60,427 nucleotides of DNA. It comes from Hyphomicrobiales bacterium. GTDB lineage: Bacteria > Pseudomonadota > Alphaproteobacteria > Rhizobiales > Xanthobacteraceae. The stretch covers positions 1 through 60,427 of the forward strand of contig JAFKKO010000125.1 in the NCBI GenBank assembly GCA_017305455.1, given 5' to 3'. Both the position numbers and the translations under genes were made by a program. The notes beneath the pieces are model-generated. The model saw only the letters and a program-made list of their open reading frames with translations. It searched no databases and had not been told where the DNA came from. How positions within the stretch are numbered: the first letter of the stretch is position 1; each line of letters opens with the position of its first letter. This document shows, piece by piece, positions 17,924-29,218 of the stretch.

Positions 17924-18535
17924 CTATTCGCAAGTTGAGCGCAGGATTTGCAGGACGACGAGTTGCAGCGCGATCGGAATTTGAGTGTTCCGGCGCCGGG
18001 TCGATCTCTCCAGAGCCTGGATGATCTCGGTCTTGGTGAATTCGCCGGACGAGAACTTCGTCACCGCATCCTGCCACATCGCCGACAGCGATTTGCCCGA
18101 ATAGAACCGCGGGCGGATCGCCGTGCCCTGAGCTTCGGCCCATCGGATGATTTCCGCCGTAGTCTGCCGCCCGCAATTGCGTGCGGTCGCAAGGTGCTGA
18201 TGGGTCAGTTGCCGCACCAGTTCGAGCGGCGGTGTCCAGGACCCCTGGGGCGGCGTTTTTCCGGTCAGTTCGAGCGCCAGTTCTTTCAAGACATTCTGGG
18301 CTCGAACGCTGAGGCCGGCGATCGACGCATGCTGGCCTGATCCGGAGGGTCGGGCAGGCTCGCGGCCGGCCACCACTCCGGCAAAGGGTGCGACATGATC
18401 GGGTTCGGCAGGAACGGTTTTAGAAGCGGAAGATGCCTTGGAGAGGACGGAGCGAGCCGTTCCGTGACTTTTTGCCGCGACGTCAGATCCGTCGAGCCAT
18501 GCACGAGACCTTCTCGCATGTGCGGTGCGTGTCAT
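17924..18535 (-). CDS. Protein with RNA polymerase alpha-CTD-like domain
   Basis: The protein has 203 residues. Residues 74-138 parallel the alpha subunit C-terminal domain: LSVRAQNVLKEL corresponds to the alpha LTVRSANCLK helix, and ATARNCGRQTTAEIIRW to its PNLGKKSLTEI helix-hairpin-helix. About 14 extra residues lie between the two halves. Residues 1-70 are low-complexity and basic; residues 155-203 form a second helical region. The rest of RNA polymerase alpha is absent. It may bind DNA or contact other regulators. GGAG precedes the ATG. The 210 bases between this gene's end and the MarR start contain no gene. Confidence 0.6.
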   Translation of the reverse strand: MTRTAHARRSRAWLDGSDVAAKSHGTARSVLSKASSASKTVPAEPDHVAPFAGVVAGREPARPSGSGQHASIAGLSVRAQNVLKELALELTGKTPPQGSWTPPLELVRQLTHQHLATARNCGRQTTAEIIRWAEAQGTAIRPRFYSGKSLSAMWQDAVTKFSSGEFTKTEIIQALERSTRRRNTQIPIALQLVVLQILRSTCE

Positions 18536-18850
18536 TCCCGCTCCCGTGAACGATCTGCTGCATATTGCGATAGATTTTCACGACATCGCTTCTTTTCGCA
18601 GAAGTTTGTTCGTCAAAATATATCGCACTGCGATATAAGAACATCGTAAAACGATGTGTTTAGTTATGCAAGAATTTTGACGTGCTTCGACGAAAGGCAC
18701 ATTGACAGGGTTGGTGCGAAAGGAATTCAAATTCACGGGAACGACGGCGCTGTTTTCTGACGTGTTTTTAAAGCGCTTGCCGGTTGATACGTTTTTGTTT
18801 GCAACCGGTTCATCGTGAACGAGAACAAAATTTATCCGGGAGGATAATCG
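18536..18850. promoter_or_regulatory. Divergent intergenic region with two tandem palindromes
   Basis: This 315-base gap lies between the alpha-CTD-like gene and the ABC transporter. At 18620-18636, ATATCGCACTGCGATAT has perfect 8-base arms around one central base. At 18641-18657, ACATCGT-AAA-ACGATGT is a second perfect palindrome. A related half site (TATTGCGATA) lies near 18563. These look like operators controlling one or both neighbours. AGGAGGATAA-like sequence at 18838-18847 is consistent with the ribosome site of the transporter gene. No gene is seen. Confidence 0.55.
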
Positions 18851-20212
18851 ATGACAAAGAACGAAAAGTTTGAACAATCCCTTCGCATGGACGTTTCGCG
18901 TCGAACCTTGCTGCAGGGCAGCGCGGGTCTTTTGGGCGGCGCAATGCTTCCCGGCGGAATGATCATGCCGGCTTTTGCCGCCGATCGTCCGCCGATCGGA
19001 ACCTGGCCGGCAGGTTCGGAAGGCAATTCCATCACCATCGGCGCGGCGGTGCCGCGCACCGGCACCTATGCCGTGCAGGGCGAGGATGAACTCAAGGGCA
19101 TGCAACTCGCTGTCGAGCACCTCAACAGCGCCCATGATCTCGTCAAGAAAATCTCGCCCAAGACCAAGAAGGGCGTGCTCGGCAAGGAAGTGAAGCTGGT
19201 GGTCGCCGACTCCGGCGCCAAGCCGAATATCGCAGTGCAGGCGCAGCAGCGCTTCATCACCGAAAACAAGATTGTGCTGATGACCGGCTCGACGTCGTCC
19301 GCTGTGGCAGTCGCGCTCAACAAGCTCGCTCAGCGCGAGAAGGTGATGTACGTCGCCGCCATTTCTGGCTCCAACGACACCACCGGCAAGGACTGTGTTC
19401 GCTACGGCTTCCGGCAGTGCTTCTTCGGTCAGACGGCTGCGGCCGCGGTTGGCCCGCAGCTCGTCAAGACCTTCGGCAAGGGCAAGAAGGCGGCGTACAT
19501 GACGCCGGACTACACCTACGGTCACACCGTGACCAAGTCGATGCAGGATTATCTTGCGACGGCCGGCTGGACCACGGTGACCAACCAGGTCTCGCCGCTC
19601 GGCGCGCCCGACTATTCGTCCTACCTGCTCAACGTCGCCAACTCCGGCGCCGACGTGCTCATCAACGTCAACTGGGGTCACGACGCCGTGCTGTCAATCC
19701 AGCAGGCCAAGCAGTTCGGCATCTTCGACAAGATGAAGCTCGCGGTGCCGTATCAGATCCCGTTCCTCGCTCCCGAGGTCGGTGGCAATCTGCTTGCCGG
19801 CGTCTACGCCGCGACCGACTACTGGTGGACGATCGAGGACAAGTTCCCGCTCGCCAAGATGTTCAACGAGGCCTTCCGCGCGAAGTTCGGCTACAACCCC
19901 GAGTGGGGCGCGGAGAACGGCTACATCAGCTTCGTGCACTGGGCGCGCATGGTTGAGGAAGCCGGTACGCTTTATCCGCCGGAGGTTATCAAGGCCTACG
20001 AGAAGGAGGACAAGATCCCCTCGCTGGTCGGCGAAGTGTACTACCGCAAGGAAGACCACCAGTGCATCCGTCCCGTCATCATCGTTCGTGGCAAGGAAGC
20101 CAAGGACATGAAGAACAAGGAGGACTTCTGGGAGGTTGTCGAGATCGTCCCCGGCGAGGGTCTGATGCAGAAACCTGACGCGTTCGGCTGCAATCTCGGC
20201 GATTACACCTGA
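18851..20212 (+). CDS. ABC transporter substrate-binding protein, Liv/amide type
   Basis: This 453-residue periplasmic binding protein has a Tat signal (SRRTLLQGSAGLLGGA, about residues 17-32). It belongs to the type I periplasmic-binding fold used by LivJ, UrtA and AmiC proteins (ITIGAAVPRTGTYAVQGEDELKGM; MTPDYTYGH). It heads an operon with two permease domains and two ATPases. Substrate cannot be told from sequence; branched-chain amino acids, amides, urea or aromatic acids are all possible. A GGGAGGAT ribosome site precedes the ATG. Confidence 0.9.
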   Translation: MTKNEKFEQSLRMDVSRRTLLQGSAGLLGGAMLPGGMIMPAFAADRPPIGTWPAGSEGNSITIGAAVPRTGTYAVQGEDELKGMQLAVEHLNSAHDLVKKISPKTKKGVLGKEVKLVVADSGAKPNIAVQAQQRFITENKIVLMTGSTSSAVAVALNKLAQREKVMYVAAISGSNDTTGKDCVRYGFRQCFFGQTAAAAVGPQLVKTFGKGKKAAYMTPDYTYGHTVTKSMQDYLATAGWTTVTNQVSPLGAPDYSSYLLNVANSGADVLINVNWGHDAVLSIQQAKQFGIFDKMKLAVPYQIPFLAPEVGGNLLAGVYAATDYWWTIEDKFPLAKMFNEAFRAKFGYNPEWGAENGYISFVHWARMVEEAGTLYPPEVIKAYEKEDKIPSLVGEVYYRKEDHQCIRPVIIVRGKEAKDMKNKEDFWEVVEIVPGEGLMQKPDAFGCNLGDYT

Positions 20213-20236
20213 CTTTCAGTAAATTGCTGAACTGAC

Positions 20237-20271
20237 GCCGGCACCGGGTTGATGTGAAACCCGACGCCGGC
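20237..20271 (+). other. Intercistronic hairpin between binding protein and permease
   Basis: A 14-bp stem with two internal mismatches (GCCGGCACCGGGTT with AACCCGACGCCGGC) and a 7-base loop lies 25 bases after the binding-protein stop. Such hairpins commonly raise expression of the first gene of ABC operons by protecting its mRNA 3' end. Confidence 0.55.
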
Positions 20272-20384
20272 GGAAGCCACCAACAGACTGACGTGCGGAG
20301 CGGGTTTCCGGCCTGCGTCGCGCGTCTGTCCGGCGGCGCGGCAATTGCTGCGCTTCATCGAGCGCAGAAACGGGCGAGGATAAA

Positions 20385-21260
20385 TTGATCAACTGGGCTA
20401 ACTTCGTTTCGCAGCTGTTCAACGGGCTGGTGCTTGGCGCCTTGCTCGCTCTCATCAGCTCCGGACTGACCATCATCTACGGAACGCTGGGTGTTCTCAA
20501 CCTCGCCCATGGCGCCATGTTCATGCTCGGTGGTTACGCCGGGTATGTCGCTTTCAGCTACACCAATTCCTTCATCCTCGCCATCATCGCCGGATCGTTG
20601 TTCGTCATGGTTGTCGGCGTGGTGATGGAGCGGGTCATCATCCGTCATTTCTACGGCAGGCCCGACGAAGACCAGTTGCTGGTCACCTTCGGCATCGGCA
20701 TCTGCATGGTCGAGATCGTCCGGTTTTTCTTCGGCAGCTTGTCTTACGTGGTGCCGGCGCCCGCGGCGCTGTCGGGCATTACCTCGCTCGGCTTCATGTT
20801 CTACCCGACTTATCGCCTGGCGCTGGTCGGCATCGTCGCCGTGGCATTGCTGGTCCTGTTTGTAATTCTCTACCGCACGCGTCTTGGCATGATCGTGCGC
20901 GCCGGCATCGAGGATTCGGTGATGGTCGGATCGCTCGGCATCAACGTCTACCGGATCTTCATGGTGGTGTTCGGCATCGGCGCCATGGCGGCGGGTTTCG
21001 CGGGAATCGTCAACGCGCCGGTGGTGTCGCTGACGCCCGACATGGGTGAGGCGATCCTGGTGCAGACCTTCGTCGTGGTCGTGATCGGCGGCGTCGGCTC
21101 GTTCCCCGGTGCCATCCTCGGCGGCCTGATCGCCGGCGAGATCATCAGCCTCACCTCGATGGTGAACCCCGGCTATGCCTACGTCATGCTGTTCGCGGCG
21201 ATGACGCTGGTGCTGCTGCTGCGGCCTCACGGCCTGCTTGGCTCCCAGAGCCGCGGATAA
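20385..21260 (+). CDS. Liv-type ABC transporter permease (LivH family)
   Basis: The protein has 291 residues and about eight membrane segments. Typical LivH features are GLVLGALLALISSGLTIIYGTLGVLN near the N-terminus and the cytoplasmic-loop motif RAGIEDSVMVGSLGINV that contacts the ATPase. The start is TTG at 20385 with GAGGA about six bases upstream; no ATG is better placed. The stop lies 13 bases before the preferred start of the next gene. Confidence 0.92.
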   Translation: MINWANFVSQLFNGLVLGALLALISSGLTIIYGTLGVLNLAHGAMFMLGGYAGYVAFSYTNSFILAIIAGSLFVMVVGVVMERVIIRHFYGRPDEDQLLVTFGIGICMVEIVRFFFGSLSYVVPAPAALSGITSLGFMFYPTYRLALVGIVAVALLVLFVILYRTRLGMIVRAGIEDSVMVGSLGINVYRIFMVVFGIGAMAAGFAGIVNAPVVSLTPDMGEAILVQTFVVVVIGGVGSFPGAILGGLIAGEIISLTSMVNPGYAYVMLFAAMTLVLLLRPHGLLGSQSRG

Positions 21261-21273
21261 ATCGGTCAAAAAA

Positions 21274-23831
<2,558 letters not shown>

Positions 23832-23845
23832 CGAGACGGCTTGGA

Positions 23846-23870
23846 GCCGCGCTCAGCCCTTGAGCGCGGC
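23846..23870. terminator. Shared hairpin at convergent gene ends
   Basis: GCCGCGCTCA-GCCCT-TGAGCGCGGC is a perfect 10-bp stem. It starts 14 bases after the LivF-type ATPase stop and overlaps the last codons of the HIT gene on the other strand. No T-run is seen in either direction, so its strength is uncertain. Confidence 0.5.
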
Positions 23871-24278
23871 GATCAGCCTGGCGGCGTGATCTTCCAGAAC
23901 CTTGGGGTCTTCCTTGCGGCTTTGCGGGGGCAGCAGCGCGACGCCTTCCTTGCATGGCATCACATGCATGTGCAGGTGGAACACGACCTGACCGCTGGCC
24001 GGCTCGCTGAACTGCTGGACGATGATTCCGTCGGCGGCAAAGGCTTTCATTGCGGCGATCGCGATGGTCTTGGCGGTGCGGGCAACGGCGGCGAAATCGT
24101 CCGGCGCGATATCGAGCAGGTTGCGCGCCGGCGCCTTGGGAATCACCAGCGCATGCCCGGCCGAGCGGGGCATGATATCCATGAAGGCGAAGGTCTTGTC
24201 GTCCTCGTAGACCTTGTAGGCCGGCAGTTCGCCGCGCAGGATTTTCGCAAAAATGTTCTGGTCGTCATACTTGGCCAT
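23853..24278 (-). CDS. HIT-family nucleotide hydrolase
   Basis: The protein has 141 residues, with the histidine triad HLHMHVMP near residues 99-106 and the N-terminal IFAKILRGELPAYKVYEDD typical of the HinT/PKCI branch. These enzymes hydrolyse nucleoside phosphoramidates such as AMP-lysine. I set the start at 24278 (MAKYDD), which matches the family N-terminus; the frame remains open upstream but with unrelated sequence. It converges on the ABC operon. Confidence 0.92.
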   Translation of the reverse strand: MAKYDDQNIFAKILRGELPAYKVYEDDKTFAFMDIMPRSAGHALVIPKAPARNLLDIAPDDFAAVARTAKTIAIAAMKAFAADGIIVQQFSEPASGQVVFHLHMHVMPCKEGVALLPPQSRKEDPKVLEDHAARLIAALKG

Positions 24279-24521
24279 GTCGTGCCCCGTCCTGCGCGTC
24301 CCGATGATTGCCGCGAGCTTTTCACGGCGTTTGAAATATATTGCGCATTCAAACACATAATCGGGCGCTCTGGCTACTCCGGTGCCGGCGGGAGATCGGC
24401 CACGTTCCGGGATACCGCCCATTCGTTGAATGCGACATGGGCAGCGCTATCCGACTGATATATGCTCGCCGGTCCGAAGGCGGCTCATCGCAAGAGAGCG
24501 GCAGATCGACGGGAGATTTTG

Positions 24522-25181
24522 ATGCGCAAGTTATGGACGGTTCTCGCGGCTCTGGCGACGCTCAGCCTGACCAATTGCGGCTATAACGTCATCCAGCAGA
24601 ACGACGAGGCGGTGAAATCGAGCTGGTCGGAAGTCGTGAACCAGTATCAGCGCCGCGCCGATCTGGTGCCGAATCTCGTCAACTCGGTGAAAGGCTTCGC
24701 CCAGCAGGAGAAGGATGTCCTGCTCGGCGTCACCAATGCCCGCGCCAAGGTCGGCAGTACCCAGATCTCGCCCGATGTGATCAACGATCCCGCCGCCTTG
24801 CAGAAATTCCAGGCGGCGCAGAGCGAACTCACCGGCGCGTTGTCGCGATTGCTGGTGGTGACGGAGAACTATCCGCAGCTCAAATCCGATCAGCTTTTCC
24901 GCGATCTCGTCGCGCAGCTCGAAGGCACCGAAAACCGCATCGCGGTGGCGCGCAACCGCTATATCAAGGCGGTGCAGGACTACAACGTCGACATCCGTAC
25001 CTTCCCGAACAACCTGACCGCGATGGTGTTCGGTTACAAGGAAAAGGCCAACTTCACGGTGGAGAACGAGAAGTCGATCTCGACCGCGCCCAAGGTGGAT
25101 TTCAACGTTCCGCCGACACCTGCTCCTGCGCCCGCACCGGCCCCTGCCACACCGGCGCCGGCGCCAGTGCCCGCCAAGTAG
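24522..25181 (+). CDS. LemA family protein
   Basis: The protein has 219 residues: an N-terminal membrane anchor, then the LemA domain (NVIQQNDEAVKSSWSEVVNQ, YQRRADLVPNLV). It is predicted to be an alpha-helical envelope protein facing the periplasm. The C-terminal 30 residues are an Ala-Pro repeat. The start at 24522 follows a GGGAGAT site. The two genes after it encode TPM-domain proteins; LemA-TPM neighbourhoods are common in bacteria, but the shared function is not known. Confidence 0.9.
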   Translation: MRKLWTVLAALATLSLTNCGYNVIQQNDEAVKSSWSEVVNQYQRRADLVPNLVNSVKGFAQQEKDVLLGVTNARAKVGSTQISPDVINDPAALQKFQAAQSELTGALSRLLVVTENYPQLKSDQLFRDLVAQLEGTENRIAVARNRYIKAVQDYNVDIRTFPNNLTAMVFGYKEKANFTVENEKSISTAPKVDFNVPPTPAPAPAPAPATPAPAPVPAK

Positions 25182-25202
25182 CGTGTCGCCACGAGGCATT
25201 TG

Positions 25203-26075
25203 ATGACCGCCCTTCGCTGTGCCGTCATCGCATTGGTTCTGTCGCTGTGCGGAATGCTGGCGGCCGCGGCCGATGTCGCGGTGCCGCCGCTCAGCGGCCG
25301 CGTTGTCGATCAGACCGCGACCCTGAGCGCGGCGGATGTCTCGGATCTTGAGCAGAAACTCAAGGCCTTCGAGGATCGCAAGGGCAGTCAGATCGCGGTG
25401 CTGATGGTGCCGACCACGGCGCCGGAGGCCATCGAGCAATATGCCATTCGCGTGGTCGAGCAATGGAAGCTCGGCCGCAAGAAAGTCGATGACGGCGCGC
25501 TGCTGCTGATTGCCAAGAACGATCGCAAGCTGCGGATCGAGGTCGGCTATGGCCTTGAGGGCGCGCTGAACGACGCCACGACCAAACGTATCATCGACGA
25601 GATCATCACGCCGCGTTTCAAGGCGGGAGATTTCGCCGGCGGCATCAATGCCGGCGTCGATCGCATGATCAGCGTGATCGACGGCGAACCGCTGCCGGCG
25701 CCGGAGCCTCTGCAGCGGATGTCGCCCGGCGCGCTCGATGCGCTTGGCGAATTTTTCCCTGTGATCATCATCGGCGCCTTGGTGGCCGGCGGCATATTTC
25801 GCGCGATGTTTGGCCGGTTGCTCGGCGCGCTCTTGACCGGCGGCGGGCTTGCCGTTCTGGCGTGGCTGTTCGTCGGATTGTGGAGTGTCGCGCTGATTGT
25901 CGGCCTGATCGGATTCGTTTTCACCCTGGTGGGTGACGCGGTCACATCCGGCGGGCCGGGCGGCTTCTCCAGCGGCGGCTCCCGCGGCGGATCGAGCTGG
26001 GGCGGCTCGGGCGGTGGCGGGTTCAGCGGCGGAGGCGGCAGCTTCGGCGGCGGCGGGGCTTCGGGCAACTGGTGA
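25203..26075 (+). CDS. TPM-domain (YgcG-like) membrane protein
   Basis: The protein has 290 residues: a signal peptide (cleaved near AAAADVA), a TPM domain at about 25-175 (GRVVDQTATLSAADVSDLEQ, KLRIEVGYGLEGALND), two membrane segments near 185-240, and a Gly/Ser-rich tail (SSGGSRGGSSWGGSGGGG) characteristic of YgcG proteins. The ATG at 25203 is preferred over an adjacent TTG at 25200. Its stop lies two bases before the next start, so the three genes from LemA form an operon. Molecular role unknown. Confidence 0.9.
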   Translation: MTALRCAVIALVLSLCGMLAAAADVAVPPLSGRVVDQTATLSAADVSDLEQKLKAFEDRKGSQIAVLMVPTTAPEAIEQYAIRVVEQWKLGRKKVDDGALLLIAKNDRKLRIEVGYGLEGALNDATTKRIIDEIITPRFKAGDFAGGINAGVDRMISVIDGEPLPAPEPLQRMSPGALDALGEFFPVIIIGALVAGGIFRAMFGRLLGALLTGGGLAVLAWLFVGLWSVALIVGLIGFVFTLVGDAVTSGGPGGFSSGGSRGGSSWGGSGGGGFSGGGGSFGGGGASGNW

Positions 26076-26077
26076 TC

Positions 26078-26575
26078 ATGGGCATCAAACGCATCGGAAC
26101 GCATCTTATTCTCGGACGCCGGCAGGTGCGCAAGGCATTTCCGCGCGAGTCGCTTGCCAGGATCGAGAAAGCGATCGCGGCGAGCGAGAAGTTGCACATC
26201 GGCCAGATCCGCTTTGTGGTGGAAGGCGCGCTGGAGGGGCGGCCCTTGCTCGGAGATCAGCCCGCGCGTGCGCGCGCGATCGATGTGTTCTCTCACCTGC
26301 GGATATGGGACACCGCGCACAACAATGGCGTGCTGATCTATCTGCTGCTAGCCGATCGCGATGTTGAAATCGTCGCCGACCGCGGTATCGACGCCAAAGT
26401 CGGCAAGGCCGGCTGGCAGGATATCTGCACCGCCATGGAAAGCGAGTTCCGCTGCGCGAAGTTCGAGGCGGGCGTGCTTGCCGGTATCGCGGCGGTGACG
26501 AAGCATTTGGCGCGGCATTTCCCAGCGGAAGACAAACACGCGAACGAACTGCCGGACGACCCGGTGGTGCTGTAG
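26078..26575 (+). CDS. Second TPM-domain protein
   Basis: The protein has 165 residues. It has a TPM-type fold without signal peptide or membrane segments: HIGQIRFVVEGAL, RAIDVFSHLRIWDTAHNNGVLIYLLLADRDVEIVADRGI, and KVGKAGWQDICTAMES. In related proteins this cytoplasmic TPM form is encoded next to LemA and YgcG genes, as here. The stop of the previous gene is two bases upstream. Function unknown. Confidence 0.85.
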   Translation: MGIKRIGTHLILGRRQVRKAFPRESLARIEKAIAASEKLHIGQIRFVVEGALEGRPLLGDQPARARAIDVFSHLRIWDTAHNNGVLIYLLLADRDVEIVADRGIDAKVGKAGWQDICTAMESEFRCAKFEAGVLAGIAAVTKHLARHFPAEDKHANELPDDPVVL

Positions 26576-26732
26576 GAATCGTGCCGCGAATGCATCACAT
26601 CGCGCGATTGTGCGGGCGATGAGGAAAACCACAGCTACGGCTCTTGGCAGGATAGGGAGCGCAGGCTAGCTTTTCGATCGGTGTTGTCTTGCGCGGGGTC
26701 GCCCGCGAATGGTCCGCAATCAGGCGTTTGGC

Positions 26733-27383
26733 ATGATACGGTTGTCCATCTCGTCCTCTGTCAGGTTGTTTGTGCCGGGCGTGAGCGCGTTGGCAGGTCT
26801 TGCGATGCTGGGCGCGGGCCCTGCTCTTGCCGTCGAGTTGAGCGGACCCGTTGCCTATCTTTATTCCTCGGTTTCGATCAATCCGCCGTCCGCGCAGGAG
26901 ATGACGGTCTGTTACGGTTTTGGCTGCCGCCGCCGTGCCTCGCTGGATTTTTCCGCGGCCGACCGCAGAACGCTGACGCAAATTCTTGCCGCGGGCAAAG
27001 CCAGTCCCGCCGCCGAGCGCGCCGCGATTCAGAAGGCGGTGATCTGGTTCGATCGCCGTGTTGGTCCGATGATCGGCACCGACAAGCGTGTCGCCAATGC
27101 CGATATTCGCGCGGGGTCTGCTGCGACCAACTTCGATTGCTGGGACACCACGCGCAATGCCGCCAGCCTGCTGCTGGTGTTGCGGGAGTGGGGGCTTCTG
27201 AAGCATCACACCATCGGTGATCCGAGGTATCGCGGCAATTTCCTCGCCGGCCAGTTGCCGCACAACACCGCGGTGCTGGTCGATAAATCGACCGGCACCG
27301 AATGGGTGGTCGATATGTGGCCGAAGAAATATGCCGAGGCGCCGGATGTGATGCCGGTCGCGCGCTGGCTCAAGGAAAACTGA
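26733..27383 (+). CDS. Secreted protein of unknown function with Cys-His-Asp pattern
   Basis: The protein has 216 residues with a clear signal peptide ending GPALAVE. Mature-part features are paired cysteines ([11 protein letters not shown]) and an ordered [20 protein letters not shown] and WVVDMWPKK. The order Cys, His, Asp with these flanks recalls transglutaminase-like or papain-like cysteine hydrolases, although I cannot name a family. An ATG at 26709 in the same frame is an alternative start. It sits 37 bases before the SDR gene and may be co-transcribed with it. Confidence 0.7.
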   Translation: MIRLSISSSVRLFVPGVSALAGLAMLGAGPALAVELSGPVAYLYSSVSINPPSAQEMTVCYGFGCRRRASLDFSAADRRTLTQILAAGKASPAAERAAIQKAVIWFDRRVGPMIGTDKRVANADIRAGSAATNFDCWDTTRNAASLLLVLREWGLLKHHTIGDPRYRGNFLAGQLPHNTAVLVDKSTGTEWVVDMWPKKYAEAPDVMPVARWLKEN

Positions 27384-27420
27384 GCGCTTGATCGAAGCGC
27401 GTCTTGCGGAAGGTCCTTCG

Positions 27421-28179
27421 ATGCAACTCAACGGTCTTTCGGTTCTGGTGACGGGCGGCGCTTCCGGTCTCGGTGCCGCGACCGCGCGGGCGATGGCGGC
27501 GAAGGGCGCCAAGGTCGCCGTTCTCGACATGAACAAGGATGCGGCCGAGCAGGTTGCATCGGAGATCGGCGGGGTGGCGCTGATCGCCGATGTCGCCGAG
27601 GAAGCGCCGGTCAAGGCGGCGCTCGCGACGGCGGAAGCCGCGCATGGCATCGTGCGCATTCTGGTGAATTGCGCGGGCGTCGCCAGCGCGATCAAGACCG
27701 TCAACAAGAACGGCGCCTATCCGCTGGCTGAGTTCAGGCGTCACATCAACGTCAATCTGATCGGCACCTTCAATGTGATCCGTCTGGTCGCGGAGCGGAT
27801 GCAAAGCGCGCCGCCGATCGGTGAGGAACGGGGCGTCATCATCAACACCGCCAGTGTCGCGGCCTATGACGGTCAGGTCGGGCAGGCGGGGTACTCCGCG
27901 TCCAAGGCCGGGGTGGTCGGCATGACGCTGCCGATCGCGCGCGATCTCGCCTCGCTGCTGATCCGTGTCAACAGCATCGCGCCGGGGCTGTTTCTGACGC
28001 CGCTGTTGCTCGGCCTGCCAGAGGAGGCGCAGCGCAGCCTCGCCACCCAGGTTCCGCATCCGGCGCGTCTCGGCGATCCGAAAGAATACGCCGCGCTTGC
28101 CGTCCATATCGTGGAGAACCCGATGCTGAACGGCGAGACCATCCGCCTCGATGGCGCCATCCGCATGGCGCCGCGCTAG
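27421..28179 (+). CDS. SDR dehydrogenase, 3-hydroxyacyl-CoA dehydrogenase type 2-like
   Basis: The protein has 252 residues. The NAD-binding motif is TGGASGLG near residue 11, the acidic residue in VLDMN favours NAD, and NCAG is present. The catalytic Ser is in [10 protein letters not shown] and the Tyr-Lys pair in YSASK. [15 protein letters not shown] and the C-terminal [24 protein letters not shown] match the HSD10/3-hydroxy-2-methylbutyryl-CoA dehydrogenase group, which acts in beta-oxidation and isoleucine breakdown. I chose the ATG at 27421 because the fold begins there; an upstream in-frame start at 27388 would add 11 residues. Confidence 0.88.
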   Translation: MQLNGLSVLVTGGASGLGAATARAMAAKGAKVAVLDMNKDAAEQVASEIGGVALIADVAEEAPVKAALATAEAAHGIVRILVNCAGVASAIKTVNKNGAYPLAEFRRHINVNLIGTFNVIRLVAERMQSAPPIGEERGVIINTASVAAYDGQVGQAGYSASKAGVVGMTLPIARDLASLLIRVNSIAPGLFLTPLLLGLPEEAQRSLATQVPHPARLGDPKEYAALAVHIVENPMLNGETIRLDGAIRMAPR

Positions 28180-28286
28180 GCGACCACGAGGCTTTCGGCC
28201 CGGGCGCGGGTTTCACGCCGGCGGCCGATCATGGTTAACCGATCGTTAGCAGATTGCATTGCATGCTTTTTGCAAGGAGATCTGCC

Positions 28287-28679
28287 ATGTGGTCGAGCCG
28301 CACCAACATCGAGAGCGATACTTGCCCGGTCGGCGAGGATATGCTCGGACATCTGTACCGTTCCAGCGAACATGGCCTGCCGGTTCTGGTCGAATCGGTC
28401 TCGGCGGATGTTCGCGCCATGCTTGCGCTGTTCTGCTATCGCCGCAGCCATCTTCATTCGATGAGCCTTGCAATCGCAGCGACCTGCAGCGAGCGCGATC
28501 TGGTCGATCAGGGCGGCGCCGTCGGCGCGACCCTGTTTGCAATGTCGCGCGAAGCCCCGGCTCCGGCGCCTGCCGCTACCAGCGGTCGCCGCGCCATTAC
28601 GCTCTCGACCAAGCCGCTGAGCAATGTAATGCCGCTCGACGATCTGCCCGACGGCGAGCCCGAGGCCGCCACCGCCTGA
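28287..28679 (+). CDS. Unknown 130-residue protein
   Basis: I do not recognise this protein. AAGGAG lies just before the ATG, supporting the start at 28287. The N-terminal 75 residues look folded (PVGEDMLGHLYRSSEHGLPV; ADVRAMLALFCYRRSHLHSM); the C-terminal part is rich in Ala and Pro with an acidic end. There is no signal peptide or membrane helix. It stands alone, followed by a dispersed repeat element. Confidence 0.6.
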   Translation: MWSSRTNIESDTCPVGEDMLGHLYRSSEHGLPVLVESVSADVRAMLALFCYRRSHLHSMSLAIAATCSERDLVDQGGAVGATLFAMSREAPAPAPAATSGRRAITLSTKPLSNVMPLDDLPDGEPEAATA

Positions 28680-28692
28680 GCAGGCGGATTTT

Positions 28693-28877
28693 AGAGACTG
28701 TTTGAAAACTTTGAAAACCTCATCCTGAGGAGCCGTTTCGTCAGAAACGGCGTCTCGAAGGGCGAGTTTTCAAAGATAAAGTCCTCGATCCTTCGAGACG
28801 GCGCCATAGCGCGTCGGAAGACGCGCGTGAACGGCTGTTGACGCCTCATCAGGATGAGGACTTTTCAAACGGTCTCT
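28693..28877. repeat. Dispersed palindromic repeat (CCTCATCCTGAGG family)
   Basis: The element is about 185 bases long with near-perfect terminal inverted repeats: GAGACTGTTTGAAAA at the left end and its complement TTTTCAAACGGTCTC at the right. Inner arms carry CCTCATCCTGAGG and CCTCATCAGGATGAGG. Related pieces occur near 40683-40728 and 54902-54953. It fills the gap between convergent genes and has no coding capacity. Confidence 0.8.
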
Positions 28878-28884
28878 TAAACGC

Positions 28885-29199
28885 TCATTGATCCTGCATT
28901 GCAATTGCGGCGAGGCCGAAGCCGCGCCGCGCGATGGTGCATTCGGCGTCGCCGGGCTGACAAATGCGGCACACTTCGGGTCTGACCTCGTAGATGCCGC
29001 AGGCAGTGGAGACGCCGATCTTCCCGGTCAGCGCCGTGCAACGCTCGTCCTCGCAGCGCATGCCGGACAGCCTGTCGTTGACGAATTTCGCCGGGATCAG
29101 TTCCAGCGCCGCGTCGTCCTCGGTGGAGAATCGCGGCCAGTTGCGCGAATAGGCGCAGCACGCGCCGCAGCTTTGGCAAATGCTGACGGGAGCGTCCAT
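28885..29199 (-). CDS. YkgJ-family cysteine-cluster protein (putative metal-binding)
   Basis: The protein has 104 residues. The N-terminal CQSCGACCAYS and further cysteines in MRCEDERCTAL, STACGIYEVRPEVCRICQPG match the YkgJ/CxxCxxCC family, annotated as zinc- or iron-chelating. The start at 29199 (MDAPVS) is preferred because the family motif follows at once; the frame is open upstream to 29238. It is 19 bases downstream of the glycerate kinase stop and may be in its operon. Function unknown. Confidence 0.88.
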   Translation of the reverse strand: MDAPVSICQSCGACCAYSRNWPRFSTEDDAALELIPAKFVNDRLSGMRCEDERCTALTGKIGVSTACGIYEVRPEVCRICQPGDAECTIARRGFGLAAIAMQDQ

Positions 29200-29218
29200 G
29201 CGGGGCCTCGAATGAGAG

